Assembly: GCA_041521345.1 (NCBI GenBank)
Contig: JBGOHB010000015.1
DNA length: 64,000 nt
Source: Virgibacillus_N oceani_A
GTDB lineage: Bacteria; Bacillota; Bacilli; Bacillales; Amphibacillaceae
Direction: 5' to 3' (one strand)
Both the position numbers and the translations under genes were made by a program. Below are positions 46,440 to 54,901 of this stretch, piece by piece; the first letter of the stretch is position 1; the number at the start of each line of letters is the position of its first letter. The notes under the pieces are model-generated. The model was not told the origin of the DNA. It did not search any database and was given only the letters and a program-made list of their open reading frames with translations.

Positions 46440-46919
46440 TTAATCAGCATTTTTCGTTTTTTTCCAATCTAATTCAATATCAATGCCAGTATCATGAAAA
46501 AGATTATAGGCAGGACACCGTTTTTTGACTATACCTTTAAGTTGCTCAATTGCTTCGGTGCTCTCGTTAGTATCAAATATCACTGTGTTTTTCACAGTAT
46601 GAAAATGCGGACTAACGTCTGCCGCCCCAGCCAAACCGCGTCTATCAAGTTCGCCATGAGTTTCAGCGGAAAGGTTACTGAAAGTAAAATGAATTTCTTT
46701 AGCGACCATTTCTATTACGATTAATATACAGCCATTAAAAGAGCCGAGTATATATTCCATTGGTGTTGGTGCATTATTTGTACCACCTAATTTTTCAGGT
46801 TCATCAATCGTAAAATTGAAATCTCTTACCCTATTTTCATTTTTAAATGTGCCGACTCTACTGGAATAGGCACTAATCGTGCGATAATGTTTCGTCTGGT
46901 TATTTATTGTCTTCTCCAT
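46440..46919 (-). CDS. OsmC/Ohr family protein
   Basis: 159 aa. The two conserved cysteines of the peroxide-reducing fold are in NGCILIVIEM and KKRCPAYNLF, with GGTNNAPTPMEYILGSFNGC as the family block. OsmC proteins reduce organic hydroperoxides. Here the gene is first in an S-box operon with a symporter, suggesting a role connected with sulfur-compound uptake or handling of reactive sulfur species. GGAGG lies upstream of the ATG at 46919. Confidence 0.88.
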   Translation of the reverse strand: MEKTINNQTKHYRTISAYSSRVGTFKNENRVRDFNFTIDEPEKLGGTNNAPTPMEYILGSFNGCILIVIEMVAKEIHFTFSNLSAETHGELDRRGLAGAADVSPHFHTVKNTVIFDTNESTEAIEQLKGIVKKRCPAYNLFHDTGIDIELDWKKTKNAD

Positions 46920-46977
46920 TTTATTTCCTCCTAAAAAAATAATAGTTTTACAATCGTTTTACTTTTTTATGAACAGC

Positions 46978-47012
46978 AAAAACCCCCTTTTATCCAAAAG
47001 ATAAAAGGGGGT
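46978..47012 (-). terminator. Regulatory terminator of the SAM riboswitch
   Basis: On the minus strand ACCCCCTTTTATC and GATAAAAGGGGGT form a strong stem followed by TTTTTGC, between the aptamer and the osmC-like gene. Confidence 0.88.
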
Positions 47013-47035
47013 AAAATGCTAATTAAAGATACACG

Positions 47036-47160
47036 TTCCCTTCTCATCTTTCAGACTGATGTCTGCTGGAATTAGCACCGTTCCACTAAGCCTTGGCTTG
47101 TAGATGGTTGCTGCGGGATCGTCGGACCAGATTCCTCCACCGCTCTTGATAAGAGATGTA
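47036..47160 (-). promoter_or_regulatory. SAM-I (S-box) riboswitch aptamer
   Basis: The minus strand has the S-box signature in order: CTCTTATCAAGAGCGGTGGA, CCCGCAGCAACC, GGTGCTAATTCCAGCAG and GATGAGAAGG, which closes helix P1 with CTTATC. The terminator at 46978-47012 follows. It should switch off the OsmC-symporter operon when SAM is abundant. Confidence 0.92.
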
Positions 47161-47371
47161 TTAAATTTGTTTATCATACTACATGGTATCCATAAAAATG
47201 TCAAACCCTACTTAATATATAGAGATAAAATGATATCTGTTGAAGCAGTATTTACTATGGAAGCTTGATCTCCAAAGCGAAAACATTGACAATCTCCCCA
47301 TAATATTTTACCATTAAATTAAATTCAAAATACCTTAATTCAGTTAAAAAGAATTACATGGAGATGAGCAC

Positions 47372-47806
47372 ATGAAAAAAGAAAATTTAGCATTAAAGGC
47401 GTTTGTCGTAATTATGAAATCGTCCAAAACACTTGAAGAAATAATTAAAAAAGATATTAGTAATCATGGCATGAAAAGTTCTGATTTTACTGTATTGGAA
47501 GCATTGTACCATAAAGGCAGCCAGACAGTAAGAGAAATTTCAGACGCAGTTCTGATCAATACCGGGTCAATCACCTACGTCATTGATAAGCTTGAAAAAA
47601 AAGGTTATATCAAACGCCGACACTGCCAGGAAGACCGTCGCGTCGTTTACATTGATATTACTGACGCAGGTACAAAGCTAATGGACGAAATCTTTCCAAA
47701 GCATCAAAAAGTGATTGAAGATCTCTTTTCAGAAATCACAGAAGAAGAAAAAGCAACTGTTATTGATGTACTCAAAAAAGTTGGAAAAAAAGAAGATAAT
47801 GCATAA
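47372..47806 (+). CDS. MarR-family regulator, MhqR-like
   Basis: 144 aa winged-helix protein. The MarR core reads DFTVLEALYHKGSQTVREIS and VLINTGSITYVIDKLEKKGY with the wing RRHCQEDRRVVYIDITDAG. It resembles Bacillus subtilis MhqR, which represses quinone-responsive genes. It has C-H-C residues in the wing (RRHCQEDRR) that could sense electrophiles. GGAGAT lies 6 bases before the ATG. A flavin-reductase-like gene and an MhqD-like hydrolase follow on the same strand. Confidence 0.88.
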   Translation: MKKENLALKAFVVIMKSSKTLEEIIKKDISNHGMKSSDFTVLEALYHKGSQTVREISDAVLINTGSITYVIDKLEKKGYIKRRHCQEDRRVVYIDITDAGTKLMDEIFPKHQKVIEDLFSEITEEEKATVIDVLKKVGKKEDNA

Positions 47807-47879
47807 TGAAACTCCAGCGTGCTTGCCTTAAAAAATGCTGATCTCTGCGGCGTAAGATATCTCAGGATAGGAGAATTTT

Positions 47880-48485
47880 ATGATCTCAATTGACCCATAC
47901 ACAAAGACAGCAAAACAAAACTACAAGCTATTAACCGGAACTATTATTCCAAGACCAATCGCTTTTGTCACAAGCAGTAATCATGCAGGTGTCATCAATG
48001 GGGCACCATTCAGCTTTTTTAATGTGGTATCATCCGATCCCCCAATGATTTCACTGGCGATTCAGCATAGAAATGGCAATTCCAAAGATACGGCAAGAAA
48101 TATCATGGAGCAGCAAGAATTCGTTGTGCATAGTGTTGAGGAAAAACAAGTAGATAAAATAAATATCACGGCTGCTTCCTTGCCTGCCGAAGAAAGTGAA
48201 ATTGAAAAAGCTGGCCTCACCTTGGTGAACAGTGAGAGAGTGTCTATACCAGGTATCAGGGAAGCAAAAGTCCGTATGGAATGTAGCCTGGAGCATATTA
48301 TTCCTTTAGGAGACGATCAAACTACCGATTTAATTATTGGGAGAATCAGAAAGTACCATTTGGCAGAAGATATCTATCTAAAAGACGACAAAATTGACTT
48401 TTATGCTTTAAATACAGTAAGCCGATTAGCAGGGCCAAATTATGCAAAACTCGGTGACCTGTTTTCTATTAAACGTCCAAAATAA
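47880..48485 (+). CDS. Flavin reductase-like domain protein (DIM6/NTAB family)
   Basis: 201 aa FMN-binding split-barrel protein. The family segment is LTGTIIPRPIAFVTSSNHAG then NGAPFSFFNVVSSDPPMISL, with GNSKDTARNIMEQQEFVVHS. It probably reduces or binds flavin, perhaps for quinone or aromatic detoxification given the MhqR-like gene before it and MhqD-like gene after it. Start ATG at 47880 after GGAGAATTTT. Confidence 0.87.
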   Translation: MISIDPYTKTAKQNYKLLTGTIIPRPIAFVTSSNHAGVINGAPFSFFNVVSSDPPMISLAIQHRNGNSKDTARNIMEQQEFVVHSVEEKQVDKINITAASLPAEESEIEKAGLTLVNSERVSIPGIREAKVRMECSLEHIIPLGDDQTTDLIIGRIRKYHLAEDIYLKDDKIDFYALNTVSRLAGPNYAKLGDLFSIKRPK

Positions 48486-48503
48486 CTAAAAAGGAGAAAT
48501 AAC

Positions 48504-49106
48504 ATGAAGCACATTTTTCAAAAAGGAAATGATCAATCAAAACCAACATTACTACTACTTCACGGAACCGGAGGAACAGAACAGGATCTGCTTCCGCTCG
48601 CTGAAAGAATCGATCCTAACGCCAATGTATTAAGTGTGAGAGGAAATGTATCTGAAAACGGGATGCCCCGCTTTTTCCGCAGACTGGCAGAAGGTGTATT
48701 TGATGAGGAAGATCTCATTTTTCGTACGAAAGAATTAAATGATTTCTTGGATGAAGCTGCCGAGAAATATGAATTTGACCGAAATAATATTGTAGCAGCG
48801 GGGTACTCCAATGGAGCAAATATTGCAGCAAGCCTGATGTTCCATTATAAGGATGCATTACGTGCATCCTCTCTCCACCATCCAATGGTGCCAAGAAGAG
48901 GCATTAATTTACCGGATTTGACAGGAAAAGATGTACTTATTGCAGCTGGTAAAAATGATCCAATTTGTCCTGCGCAAGAATCAGAAGAGCTTTATTCACT
49001 GCTGGACAATGCTGGTGCAAATGTGGAGTTGCACTGGGAGAACGGCGGCCATCAATTAACTTTGGGTGAAGTGGAAGCAGCCGGCAACTGGTATAAGAAC
49101 CTTTAA
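48504..49106 (+). CDS. Alpha/beta-hydrolase carboxylesterase, MhqD-like
   Basis: 200 aa. Catalytic serine in AAGYSNGANIA, aspartate in GKNDPICPAQ and histidine in NGGHQLTLGE. The sequence MKHIFQKGNDQSKPTLLLLH then GMPRFFRRLAEGVFDEEDLI closely follows Bacillus MhqD, a putative hydrolase of the methylhydroquinone-resistance operon. AAAGGAG lies upstream of the ATG. Last gene of the three-gene cluster; a terminator follows. Confidence 0.9.
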   Translation: MKHIFQKGNDQSKPTLLLLHGTGGTEQDLLPLAERIDPNANVLSVRGNVSENGMPRFFRRLAEGVFDEEDLIFRTKELNDFLDEAAEKYEFDRNNIVAAGYSNGANIAASLMFHYKDALRASSLHHPMVPRRGINLPDLTGKDVLIAAGKNDPICPAQESEELYSLLDNAGANVELHWENGGHQLTLGEVEAAGNWYKNL

Positions 49107-49115
49107 AATGCAGAC

Positions 49116-49151
49116 AACCGTCCCGTGTTGAAGAACGGGACGGTTATTTTT
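49116..49151. terminator. Terminator after the mhqD-like gene
   Basis: ACCGTCCCGT / ACGGGACGGT stem with TTATTTTTT on the plus side. Confidence 0.85.
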
Positions 49152-50104
49152 TAATTCCGTAAAATAATATATACCATATAAATCACATAACTCACGACAA
49201 GAATAATACCTTCTCTCTTCCCAATTCGATAGTTGGTTCTTGAGAATACAAGTAAAAGCACAGTTAAGATCATCATAATATAGATATCAGCAAATATTTT
49301 ATTGTTCACGGATAGCGGCGTGATGACGGAGGACGCCCCAAGTACAAGTAAAATATTAAATATAGTACTTCCGACGATATTACCAAGCGCAATTTCACTT
49401 TCTTTTTTCAAAGCTGCTGTCACAGATGTAACCAGCTCGGGCAGGGATGTTCCTATTGCAATAATTGTCAGGCCTACCAGGGTTTCACTCATTCCAAGGG
49501 AATAAGCGATTTCGATACCGTTGGAGACAACCATCTCTCCCCCAAAAATAATCGCGGCAAGTCCCAATATCGTCATTAGTATGCTTTTTCCCCAATTGAT
49601 ATGGGCAGGGATGTCTTCTTTGCTTCCATTTTTTCTACTGCTTATGGCTCTTTCAATAACATAATACATAAATATGCTTAAAAACAATAAAAGAATAATG
49701 CCATCACTGCGGGAAATATAATTTTCACTAAGCCCCTGCAAAACGGTATCACTAATGAGTACAAGCAATACAGCACTAGACAATAAAGTGAATGGGATCT
49801 CTTTTTTTGTTGTTTCACTTTGCACCCGCATTGGGTATAAAAAAGCTGCTGCCCCCACTGCAAGGGTGAGATTGAAAATATTGCTGCCCACTACGTTGCC
49901 CAATGCCATATCCGCACTATCTTCCAAAGCTGCAATAACACTCACGGTTACTTCCGGGGAACTTGTCCCCATAGCGACAATGGTCAGCCCGATTAATATT
50001 GCCGGTAAGCGCAGCAGCCTGGCAATGTTTGAGGCTCCGCCAACAAAATAATCTGCTCCTTTAATCAATAAAGCAAAACCAACGATTAGTAAAATATATG
50101 TCAT
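49151..50104 (-). CDS. Na+/Ca2+ exchanger-family (CaCA, YrbG-like) cation antiporter
   Basis: 317 aa, about 10 membrane segments in two inverted halves. Each half has the alpha-repeat: VAMGTSSPEVTVSVIAALED then ALGNVVGSNIFNL, and IAIGTSLPELVTSVTAALKK then ALGNIVGSTIFNIL. Probably exports Ca2+ in exchange for Na+ or H+. AAGGGAAG lies upstream of the ATG at 50104. Monocistronic and convergent with the MhqD-like gene. Confidence 0.9.
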   Translation of the reverse strand: MTYILLIVGFALLIKGADYFVGGASNIARLLRLPAILIGLTIVAMGTSSPEVTVSVIAALEDSADMALGNVVGSNIFNLTLAVGAAAFLYPMRVQSETTKKEIPFTLLSSAVLLVLISDTVLQGLSENYISRSDGIILLLFLSIFMYYVIERAISSRKNGSKEDIPAHINWGKSILMTILGLAAIIFGGEMVVSNGIEIAYSLGMSETLVGLTIIAIGTSLPELVTSVTAALKKESEIALGNIVGSTIFNILLVLGASSVITPLSVNNKIFADIYIMMILTVLLLVFSRTNYRIGKREGIILVVSYVIYMVYIILRN

Positions 50105-50342
50105 AGCTACTTCCCTTTTCTCAGTTTTTCCTTGTGTATACCTTATCCATACCCTATTTTCTTATTTTCATTATGGGAATAACAAGAAAACTATTATCCA
50201 GCTTAAAATTTGGTATTATAATAACATATTAATAAAAGGACTTGGTAGAATCCAACATTTCCCGGGAAATATCGACAATTTATACATGACTGTAGCCGTA
50301 AAATAATCTTTAAAATTATCTCATGGACTCCATGCTTAAAAA

Positions 50343-50362
50343 GAGAGGAGCTAGCTCCTCCC
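50343..50362 (-). terminator. Terminator of the catE-like gene
   Basis: Palindromic GAGGAGCTAGCTCCTC followed by TCTTTTT on the minus strand, just beyond the stop at 50368. Confidence 0.7.
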
Positions 50363-50367
50363 TTTTT

Positions 50368-51216
50368 TTATACCCTCAATTGTATCTGAATTTCTGACGG
50401 GTCTTCTGCAATATAATTGTTCTCTTCTTTCGTTACATTAGCGCCCATATCCCGCAGTCTTTCCACTGCTTCAAACCTTGTTTCTTTATCCGGAAATTCA
50501 AGCGAAAACCAATTCATCCCTGCACTGTTTCTTTTTGGAGCAGGTGCCCCTACACCATTCCAGACATTTAATCCGATGTGGTGGTGATAATCTGCTGTTG
50601 AAGTAAATAAAGCACCTGGGTAGTTAGTGACAACTTTAAACCCGAGACCATTACTATAAAATTGCTCTGTCTTTTCCAAATCAGCAACATGTAAATGGAT
50701 ATGCCCCATAACCGTCTTTTCCGGCAGCCCTTTCCATGCTTTATTTCCTGCTGCAAGTACACCTTCTGTATCCAGCGGCTCGGTTGCCATGGCAACCTGT
50801 CCATCTGACCAGCTCCATTCAGAAGCAGGACGGTCACGATACACCTCGATGCCATTTCCATCAGGATCGGAAAGATAAATGGCTTCACTTACATAGTGAT
50901 CAGATGCACCAATACGAATTCCCGCTTGAGCAATATGCTTCAGAAATGCAGAAAGGTCTTCCCTTGATGGCAATAGAATCGCAAAATGAAACAAACCAGT
51001 TGTTCTTTCTTCTTTCGGCAACACATCATCCGGCTGCTCCAGCGTTAATAATGGCGTTGATCCATCAGCAGTCAATATCGCTCGATTGTCCGTTTCCTCA
51101 AGTACACGGAAACCAATGACCGTCTGATAGAATGTTAATGCCTTTTTTAAATTTGTAACATTAATACTAACTTCACCTACATAAACAGCTGGCTTTTCAA
51201 AAAATTGTTTTTCCAT
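50368..51216 (-). CDS. VOC-family extradiol dioxygenase, CatE-like (catechol 2,3-dioxygenase)
   Basis: 282 aa with two glyoxalase/VOC modules. Metal ligands appear as H in GLFHFAILLP or HIHLHVADLE, H in YHHHIGLNVW and E near the C-terminus. Segment order (YLSDPDGNGIEVYRDRP, TVMGHIHLHVADLEKTEQFY) follows Bacillus subtilis CatE, which opens catechol rings and belongs to the quinone-stress response. This matches the MhqR-like cluster 1.3 kb away. GAGGAG lies upstream of the ATG. Confidence 0.87.
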   Translation of the reverse strand: MEKQFFEKPAVYVGEVSINVTNLKKALTFYQTVIGFRVLEETDNRAILTADGSTPLLTLEQPDDVLPKEERTTGLFHFAILLPSREDLSAFLKHIAQAGIRIGASDHYVSEAIYLSDPDGNGIEVYRDRPASEWSWSDGQVAMATEPLDTEGVLAAGNKAWKGLPEKTVMGHIHLHVADLEKTEQFYSNGLGFKVVTNYPGALFTSTADYHHHIGLNVWNGVGAPAPKRNSAGMNWFSLEFPDKETRFEAVERLRDMGANVTKEENNYIAEDPSEIQIQLRV

Positions 51217-51851
51217 CTGATCTCCTCTTTTAAATATTTAATTACTATTTTTCATTTAGTTACTTATAGTAATTATTATAGTTGATTGCTTATATACTGT
51301 CAACAAGCTTTATGTTTCTAATAAACTGCTACTTGTTCTAAATTTAAATTGTTACTTTTCCCAAACACGTGGTTCGAAACCATCCTAAATTAAAGTAAAT
51401 ACGATAAGATATAATTACAAATAATGATTTAAACGTTTATGTATAGCTTTTTTTGCTTAGGAGAATAAGTTTAAACAAGCCAAAGGTCGTTTCTATTTAA
51501 CAGATTAATTTAAAGAGGCTCATTAAATATCCTAATAACGAGAATACTTTATTGAGATTTATCGTTCTGGTGGTCGGGATCATCTTTCTTCAAAAACGAG
51601 ACATATATCAACACTTTTCATTTTGGAGATTCATATTTGATGGCAACTATTGAACTAAAAGTGCTCCATTATTTTTACGGCAAACTACTTGCAAAGAAAA
51701 ATTATTGGGGTGGTTTGAGATATTTCGATTTTGATTATAATTAGGGTCTACCGAACAAATAAAATCCCCATCACCCGCTGTTTTTGTCGAATTAATATGC
51801 AAGGGTTTTAACGGAGGTCCCAATAAAAACCTTGCACGTGGAGGTTCTTGT
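51217..51851. other. Gene-poor spacer with a possible operator
   Basis: Immediately upstream of catE, TTACTTATAGTAATTATTAT (51260-51279) is an A/T dyad of the type used by YodB/CatR regulators; this is only a suggestion. A minus-strand frame at 51647-51865 is unrecognised and has no ribosome binding site. Nothing else is supported. Confidence 0.35.
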
Positions 51852-52135
51852 ATATATAAACACAACGAAAAACAATTGGGGATGCCAGATGAATCTTTCC
51901 TGCCATTTGGCGGAAAATTGAATTCTGTTAACCGATGGGTGACACTCGTGCCTCTTGTTCCCTGGGAGAAAGTAGTAGGTGCTTATGTTTAATCCCTGAA
52001 GGATATTACACAAGGAAACAAGGCTTTCTCGATACGAATAACTTTGTGATCAAAGAACGCATGAAATGGAGAGATGAAGAAACGGTCGAACAGATTAAAC
52101 TTTATTCCATTAAATGTTTCGTTTTTGGAATGTAA
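51852..52135 (+). pseudogene. Transposase N-terminal remnant (DDE, IS5/IS1182-like)
   Basis: YKHNEKQLGMPDESFLPFGG then KLNSVNRWVTLVPLVPWEKV match the N-terminus of IS5/IS1182-type transposases. After a frame change the text continues GNKAFSIR and then IKERMKWRDEETVEQIK. The DDE domain is missing and the start codon is lost (ATA). Only this N-terminal scrap survives. Confidence 0.65.
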
Positions 52136-52226
52136 AAGTCCAGCTTACCAACATAAAATTGCATTTGCATTAATCTTTTTATAAATTATCAAATTTTATT
52201 TCGAATTACCATAAAAAAACACAAAA

Positions 52227-52254
52227 CCCCCGTCAATGCTTAAATAGACGGAGG
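52227..52254 (-). terminator. Terminator of the terpene-synthase-like gene
   Basis: Minus strand CCTCCGTC / GACGGGGG stem followed by TTTTGTGTTTTTTT, 50 bases after the stop. Confidence 0.75.
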
Positions 52255-52304
52255 AAATAAAGGTATGAAGATTTATTGGAATTTCCCACCTAATGTACAG
52301 GAAA

Positions 52305-53204
52305 TTAATTAGTCAATAGTTCTTCTCCCCAATATAAGTGACCTTGAATTATTTTTCTTAAACTTGAAGTGAATACCTTATAATCAAATTCGTTACTTTG
52401 GTTTTTTAATATAAGCTTTTCCTCCTCTTTCAAAAATTTATCTACTTGTAAGTCACGCATCCCTATAGACCTTTCTAATGCTTGGTGCATTGGAATTTGA
52501 TTATGGTGATGTATACAAATAACCAAATTATTCGTGGACCCTTTGGCTAAATCATCTTCTAAAAACAATATATCTTTTTGCCAATTTACGATATCATTTG
52601 CGATATTCATCAATATGTTAACTTCTTTTTTGGGGATATATGGATTATGATTCGCGATATCTATAAAATTCAGAAGAACACTATTTCCTTCAGTAAAACG
52701 GCGCTTAACTTGTGATTCTTTAACAGGTGGTATTCTTTTGTTTTTTTTATTGTGGTATTTCCAATACTGCGAATATACATAGCTCATAAAATGGTATAAA
52801 AAATGTGCCTTATATTTTATACCAATGTACATAATATATCGTTTCCACCAGTCTTTTAAAGCAGAAACAAAATAATTATCTGAATGTTTATTACTGTAAA
52901 ATACACATGTTATTTCTTCAATAAAATCTTCATATTGACTAACATTCTCTATTTTTATAAGGTTTTCTTTAAAAATATATGATATTAAGAGATACTCTGT
53001 TATTAGACTTAAATTTAGAAAACTAGCATGAGGATACATGACAGAGGATAAGTACCCGAGTTTCAATTCAGATATCTTTTTATAGTTGTTTTGATTGACA
53101 ATTTTTTTCATCTCTCCCCAATCAAATATCCTACGATTTATCTCATCTGCGTTATTATGCATTTCTGTAGAAAAGTTGAGGTAGTGTAATTCCATATAAG
53201 TCAC
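52305..53204 (-). CDS. Terpene synthase-like protein with degenerate metal motifs
   Basis: 299 aa, all-alpha. Several blocks line up with bacterial class I terpene synthases in order: FVSALKDWWKRYIMYI (A-D-x-W-xR region), RFTEGNSVLLNFIDIANHNP, then the NSE-like NDIVNWQKD (N203, N207, D211) and NNLVICIHHHNQIPMHQALE, ending GHLYWGEELLTN. The aspartate-rich DDxxD/E motif expected near residues 68-80 is not present (ITEYLLISYIFKE), and NSE is altered to N-N-D. It may be inactive, or use a different chemistry. Isolated, with its own terminator. A/T-rich coding (many Ile, Asn and Lys codons) suggests transfer. Family call is moderate. Confidence 0.6.
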   Translation of the reverse strand: MTYMELHYLNFSTEMHNNADEINRRIFDWGEMKKIVNQNNYKKISELKLGYLSSVMYPHASFLNLSLITEYLLISYIFKENLIKIENVSQYEDFIEEITCVFYSNKHSDNYFVSALKDWWKRYIMYIGIKYKAHFLYHFMSYVYSQYWKYHNKKNKRIPPVKESQVKRRFTEGNSVLLNFIDIANHNPYIPKKEVNILMNIANDIVNWQKDILFLEDDLAKGSTNNLVICIHHHNQIPMHQALERSIGMRDLQVDKFLKEEEKLILKNQSNEFDYKVFTSSLRKIIQGHLYWGEELLTN

Positions 53205-53640
53205 TTCCCTTACATAATATATTATTTTAAAGAAGTTTGCTATAATTTGTATAAAATATTCTGCGATTTTTCTGACAACATAACTGTTCCATCAGCCAAA
53301 ATAGGATTACTTTTTGAAACTTCTCCACTTACCATGCATCTACTTTCTACGTTGTACTTTTTCATAACCACACAGTCACCTTATAGATCAATTTTTACTT
53401 TATCATTTGAATCATTATCAATTGTACCTCCAATTTCATTTGGTATCATTCTTCCTCATTTATCAATACACCTTTACATTTACCTTCTTCTTATTTTAAT
53501 CACAATGATACGTTCAATCTAACAGCTTTACCACTTAAGTGGAAGCATTTTATTAACTGAACGATAACTTTTATTTGGCTTTTCACCACGACGAAAAGCT
53601 CCTAAGGTTGGCGCTTTTTATAGGCATTTTTTCATTCCAT
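53205..53640. other. A/T-rich spacer
   Basis: A 91-codon plus-strand frame (53247-53522) has no recognisable homology and no good ribosome binding site; nothing is supported here. Confidence 0.45.
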
Positions 53641-53645
53641 ATCTC

Positions 53646-53855
53646 TCAATATTCAGGGTTATTATGGCGTTTTTTTCTTTTTTTTATAATAGATACTGTA
53701 GAAAAAACAAGAAGTAAAAGTAAAGAACTAACAATGTAATGTTGTTTTGATAGATCTACACTTCTTTTTTCTGTTTCTTCCTTACTCTCAATAACTTCTT
53801 CATGCTCTTGTTGTGTAATATCCTTATTTTCTGACAAAATGATTCCCCTTTCCAT
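53646..53855 (-). CDS. Small membrane-anchored acidic protein, unknown
   Basis: 69 aa. An acidic, Glu-rich N-terminal half (SENKDITQQEHEEVIESKEE) precedes one membrane span (HYIVSSLLLLLVFSTVSII) and a basic tail KKRKKRHNN. This is the architecture of a cell-wall sorting tail without an LPxTG-like motif. The TTG at 53837 has AAAGGGG upstream and may be the real start. It lies 0.5 kb from the sortase gene. Could be real or a remnant of a surface protein. Confidence 0.4.
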   Translation of the reverse strand: MERGIILSENKDITQQEHEEVIESKEETEKRSVDLSKQHYIVSSLLLLLVFSTVSIIKKRKKRHNNPEY

Positions 53856-53879
53856 CTATAACTCTTTCATTTTTCGATT

Positions 53880-54319
53880 AATTATATCGTTTTAGCTACA
53901 CTTTAAAGCAACAACTATTTTATCTGGTATACAACAAATTTAAGCACGCCTGCTGTATGAGTAAAACAGCAATACAGTATTAAATTTACATTGAGGTTTA
54001 TTGTTTACTGCTTACTCGGCCTCATTCAATTGAAGACAGAAAGCAAGAAATCGCTGCTATGATTCAACAGCTGGTTAAACTCAGCATGGTAGAAAACAGC
54101 TTATATAAGGCTTGACCGATATGAAAGTAAAACAGTACTATTAATACAGGTAGCAGCTCTTGACAATTCTTAATGTGAAAAATTGTATAATTATACTAAA
54201 TAGGCAGAGTCATTTTTTAATTTTTGACTATTAGGTAAAAACTAAAGGAACATATTTTACAGCATGTTCAATGTATACTTCTGCAACGCTAGCGATACTT
54301 AATATTAAATCAAAATACC
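53880..54319. other. Spacer with a short coding-like scrap
   Basis: Near 54000-54115 the plus strand reads RPHSIEDRKQEIAAMIQQLV then KLSMVENSLYKA, protein-like but without start and unrecognised. Otherwise nothing supported. Confidence 0.4.
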
Positions 54320-54901
54320 CTAAATTGGATAAGCATAGGCAACGAAGCGGTCAGGAGCATCCCCGACAAAATGAAAAGGATAGCAGGTTGAGACAACCAA
54401 TACTTCTTCGCCCATTTTTCCAACAACAGAAGTGTCATCTTCCGGAACGATTTCTGTTTCAAGTATTTTATATTCAAATTTGCCATAAGGCATATTGACA
54501 ATAAATGTATCACCTATCTCCAACTGATCGAAGTTTCGAAATACGGTATCCCTATGCCCCGATAAAACAATTTGTTCACCTTGTCCAGGAAAGGCGGTTT
54601 CCGACATATGACCAACACCTTGTGACAATGCATCTTCATCCGCACCCTCTACGATTCCGATTGTATTTCCAAGTTTCGGTATTTCCAGTGTGCCAAATGC
54701 TTCCATCTGATCTGCTGTGAAGGTATTTTGATCATGGTTGTTGTTATCAACATTTGACTCCGAATTCGCAGTTTTCTTTATATAGTTTTGCGCTTCTGCT
54801 AGCGTTTGATTTTGAGCCTTTTCAAGTGATATATATTGATACCCAAAATAACTAATCAGGACCACTCCTATTATAATCAGTAGATTACCGATTTTTTTCA
54901 A
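54320..54901 (-). CDS. Class D sortase
   Basis: 193 aa membrane-anchored transpeptidase. An N-terminal signal anchor (LLIIIGVVLISYFGYQYI) and a short linker precede the beta-barrel domain starting at LEIPKLG. The catalytic residues are H116 (SGHRDTVF), C173 (VVSTCYPF) and R185 (DRFVAYAYP). Class D enzymes of the Bacillus anthracis SrtC type use LPNTA signals, exactly the signal of the protein encoded at 56862-59228. The gene overlaps the preceding one by 17 bases, so they are co-translated. Confidence 0.92.
   Translation of the reverse strand: MKKIGNLLIIIGVVLISYFGYQYISLEKAQNQTLAEAQNYIKKTANSESNVDNNNHDQNTFTADQMEAFGTLEIPKLGNTIGIVEGADEDALSQGVGHMSETAFPGQGEQIVLSGHRDTVFRNFDQLEIGDTFIVNMPYGKFEYKILETEIVPEDDTSVVGKMGEEVLVVSTCYPFHFVGDAPDRFVAYAYPI

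Noticed and set aside
47019..47204. 61-codon minus-strand frame
   Set aside because: It lies across the SAM-I riboswitch, whose conserved blocks explain the sequence.
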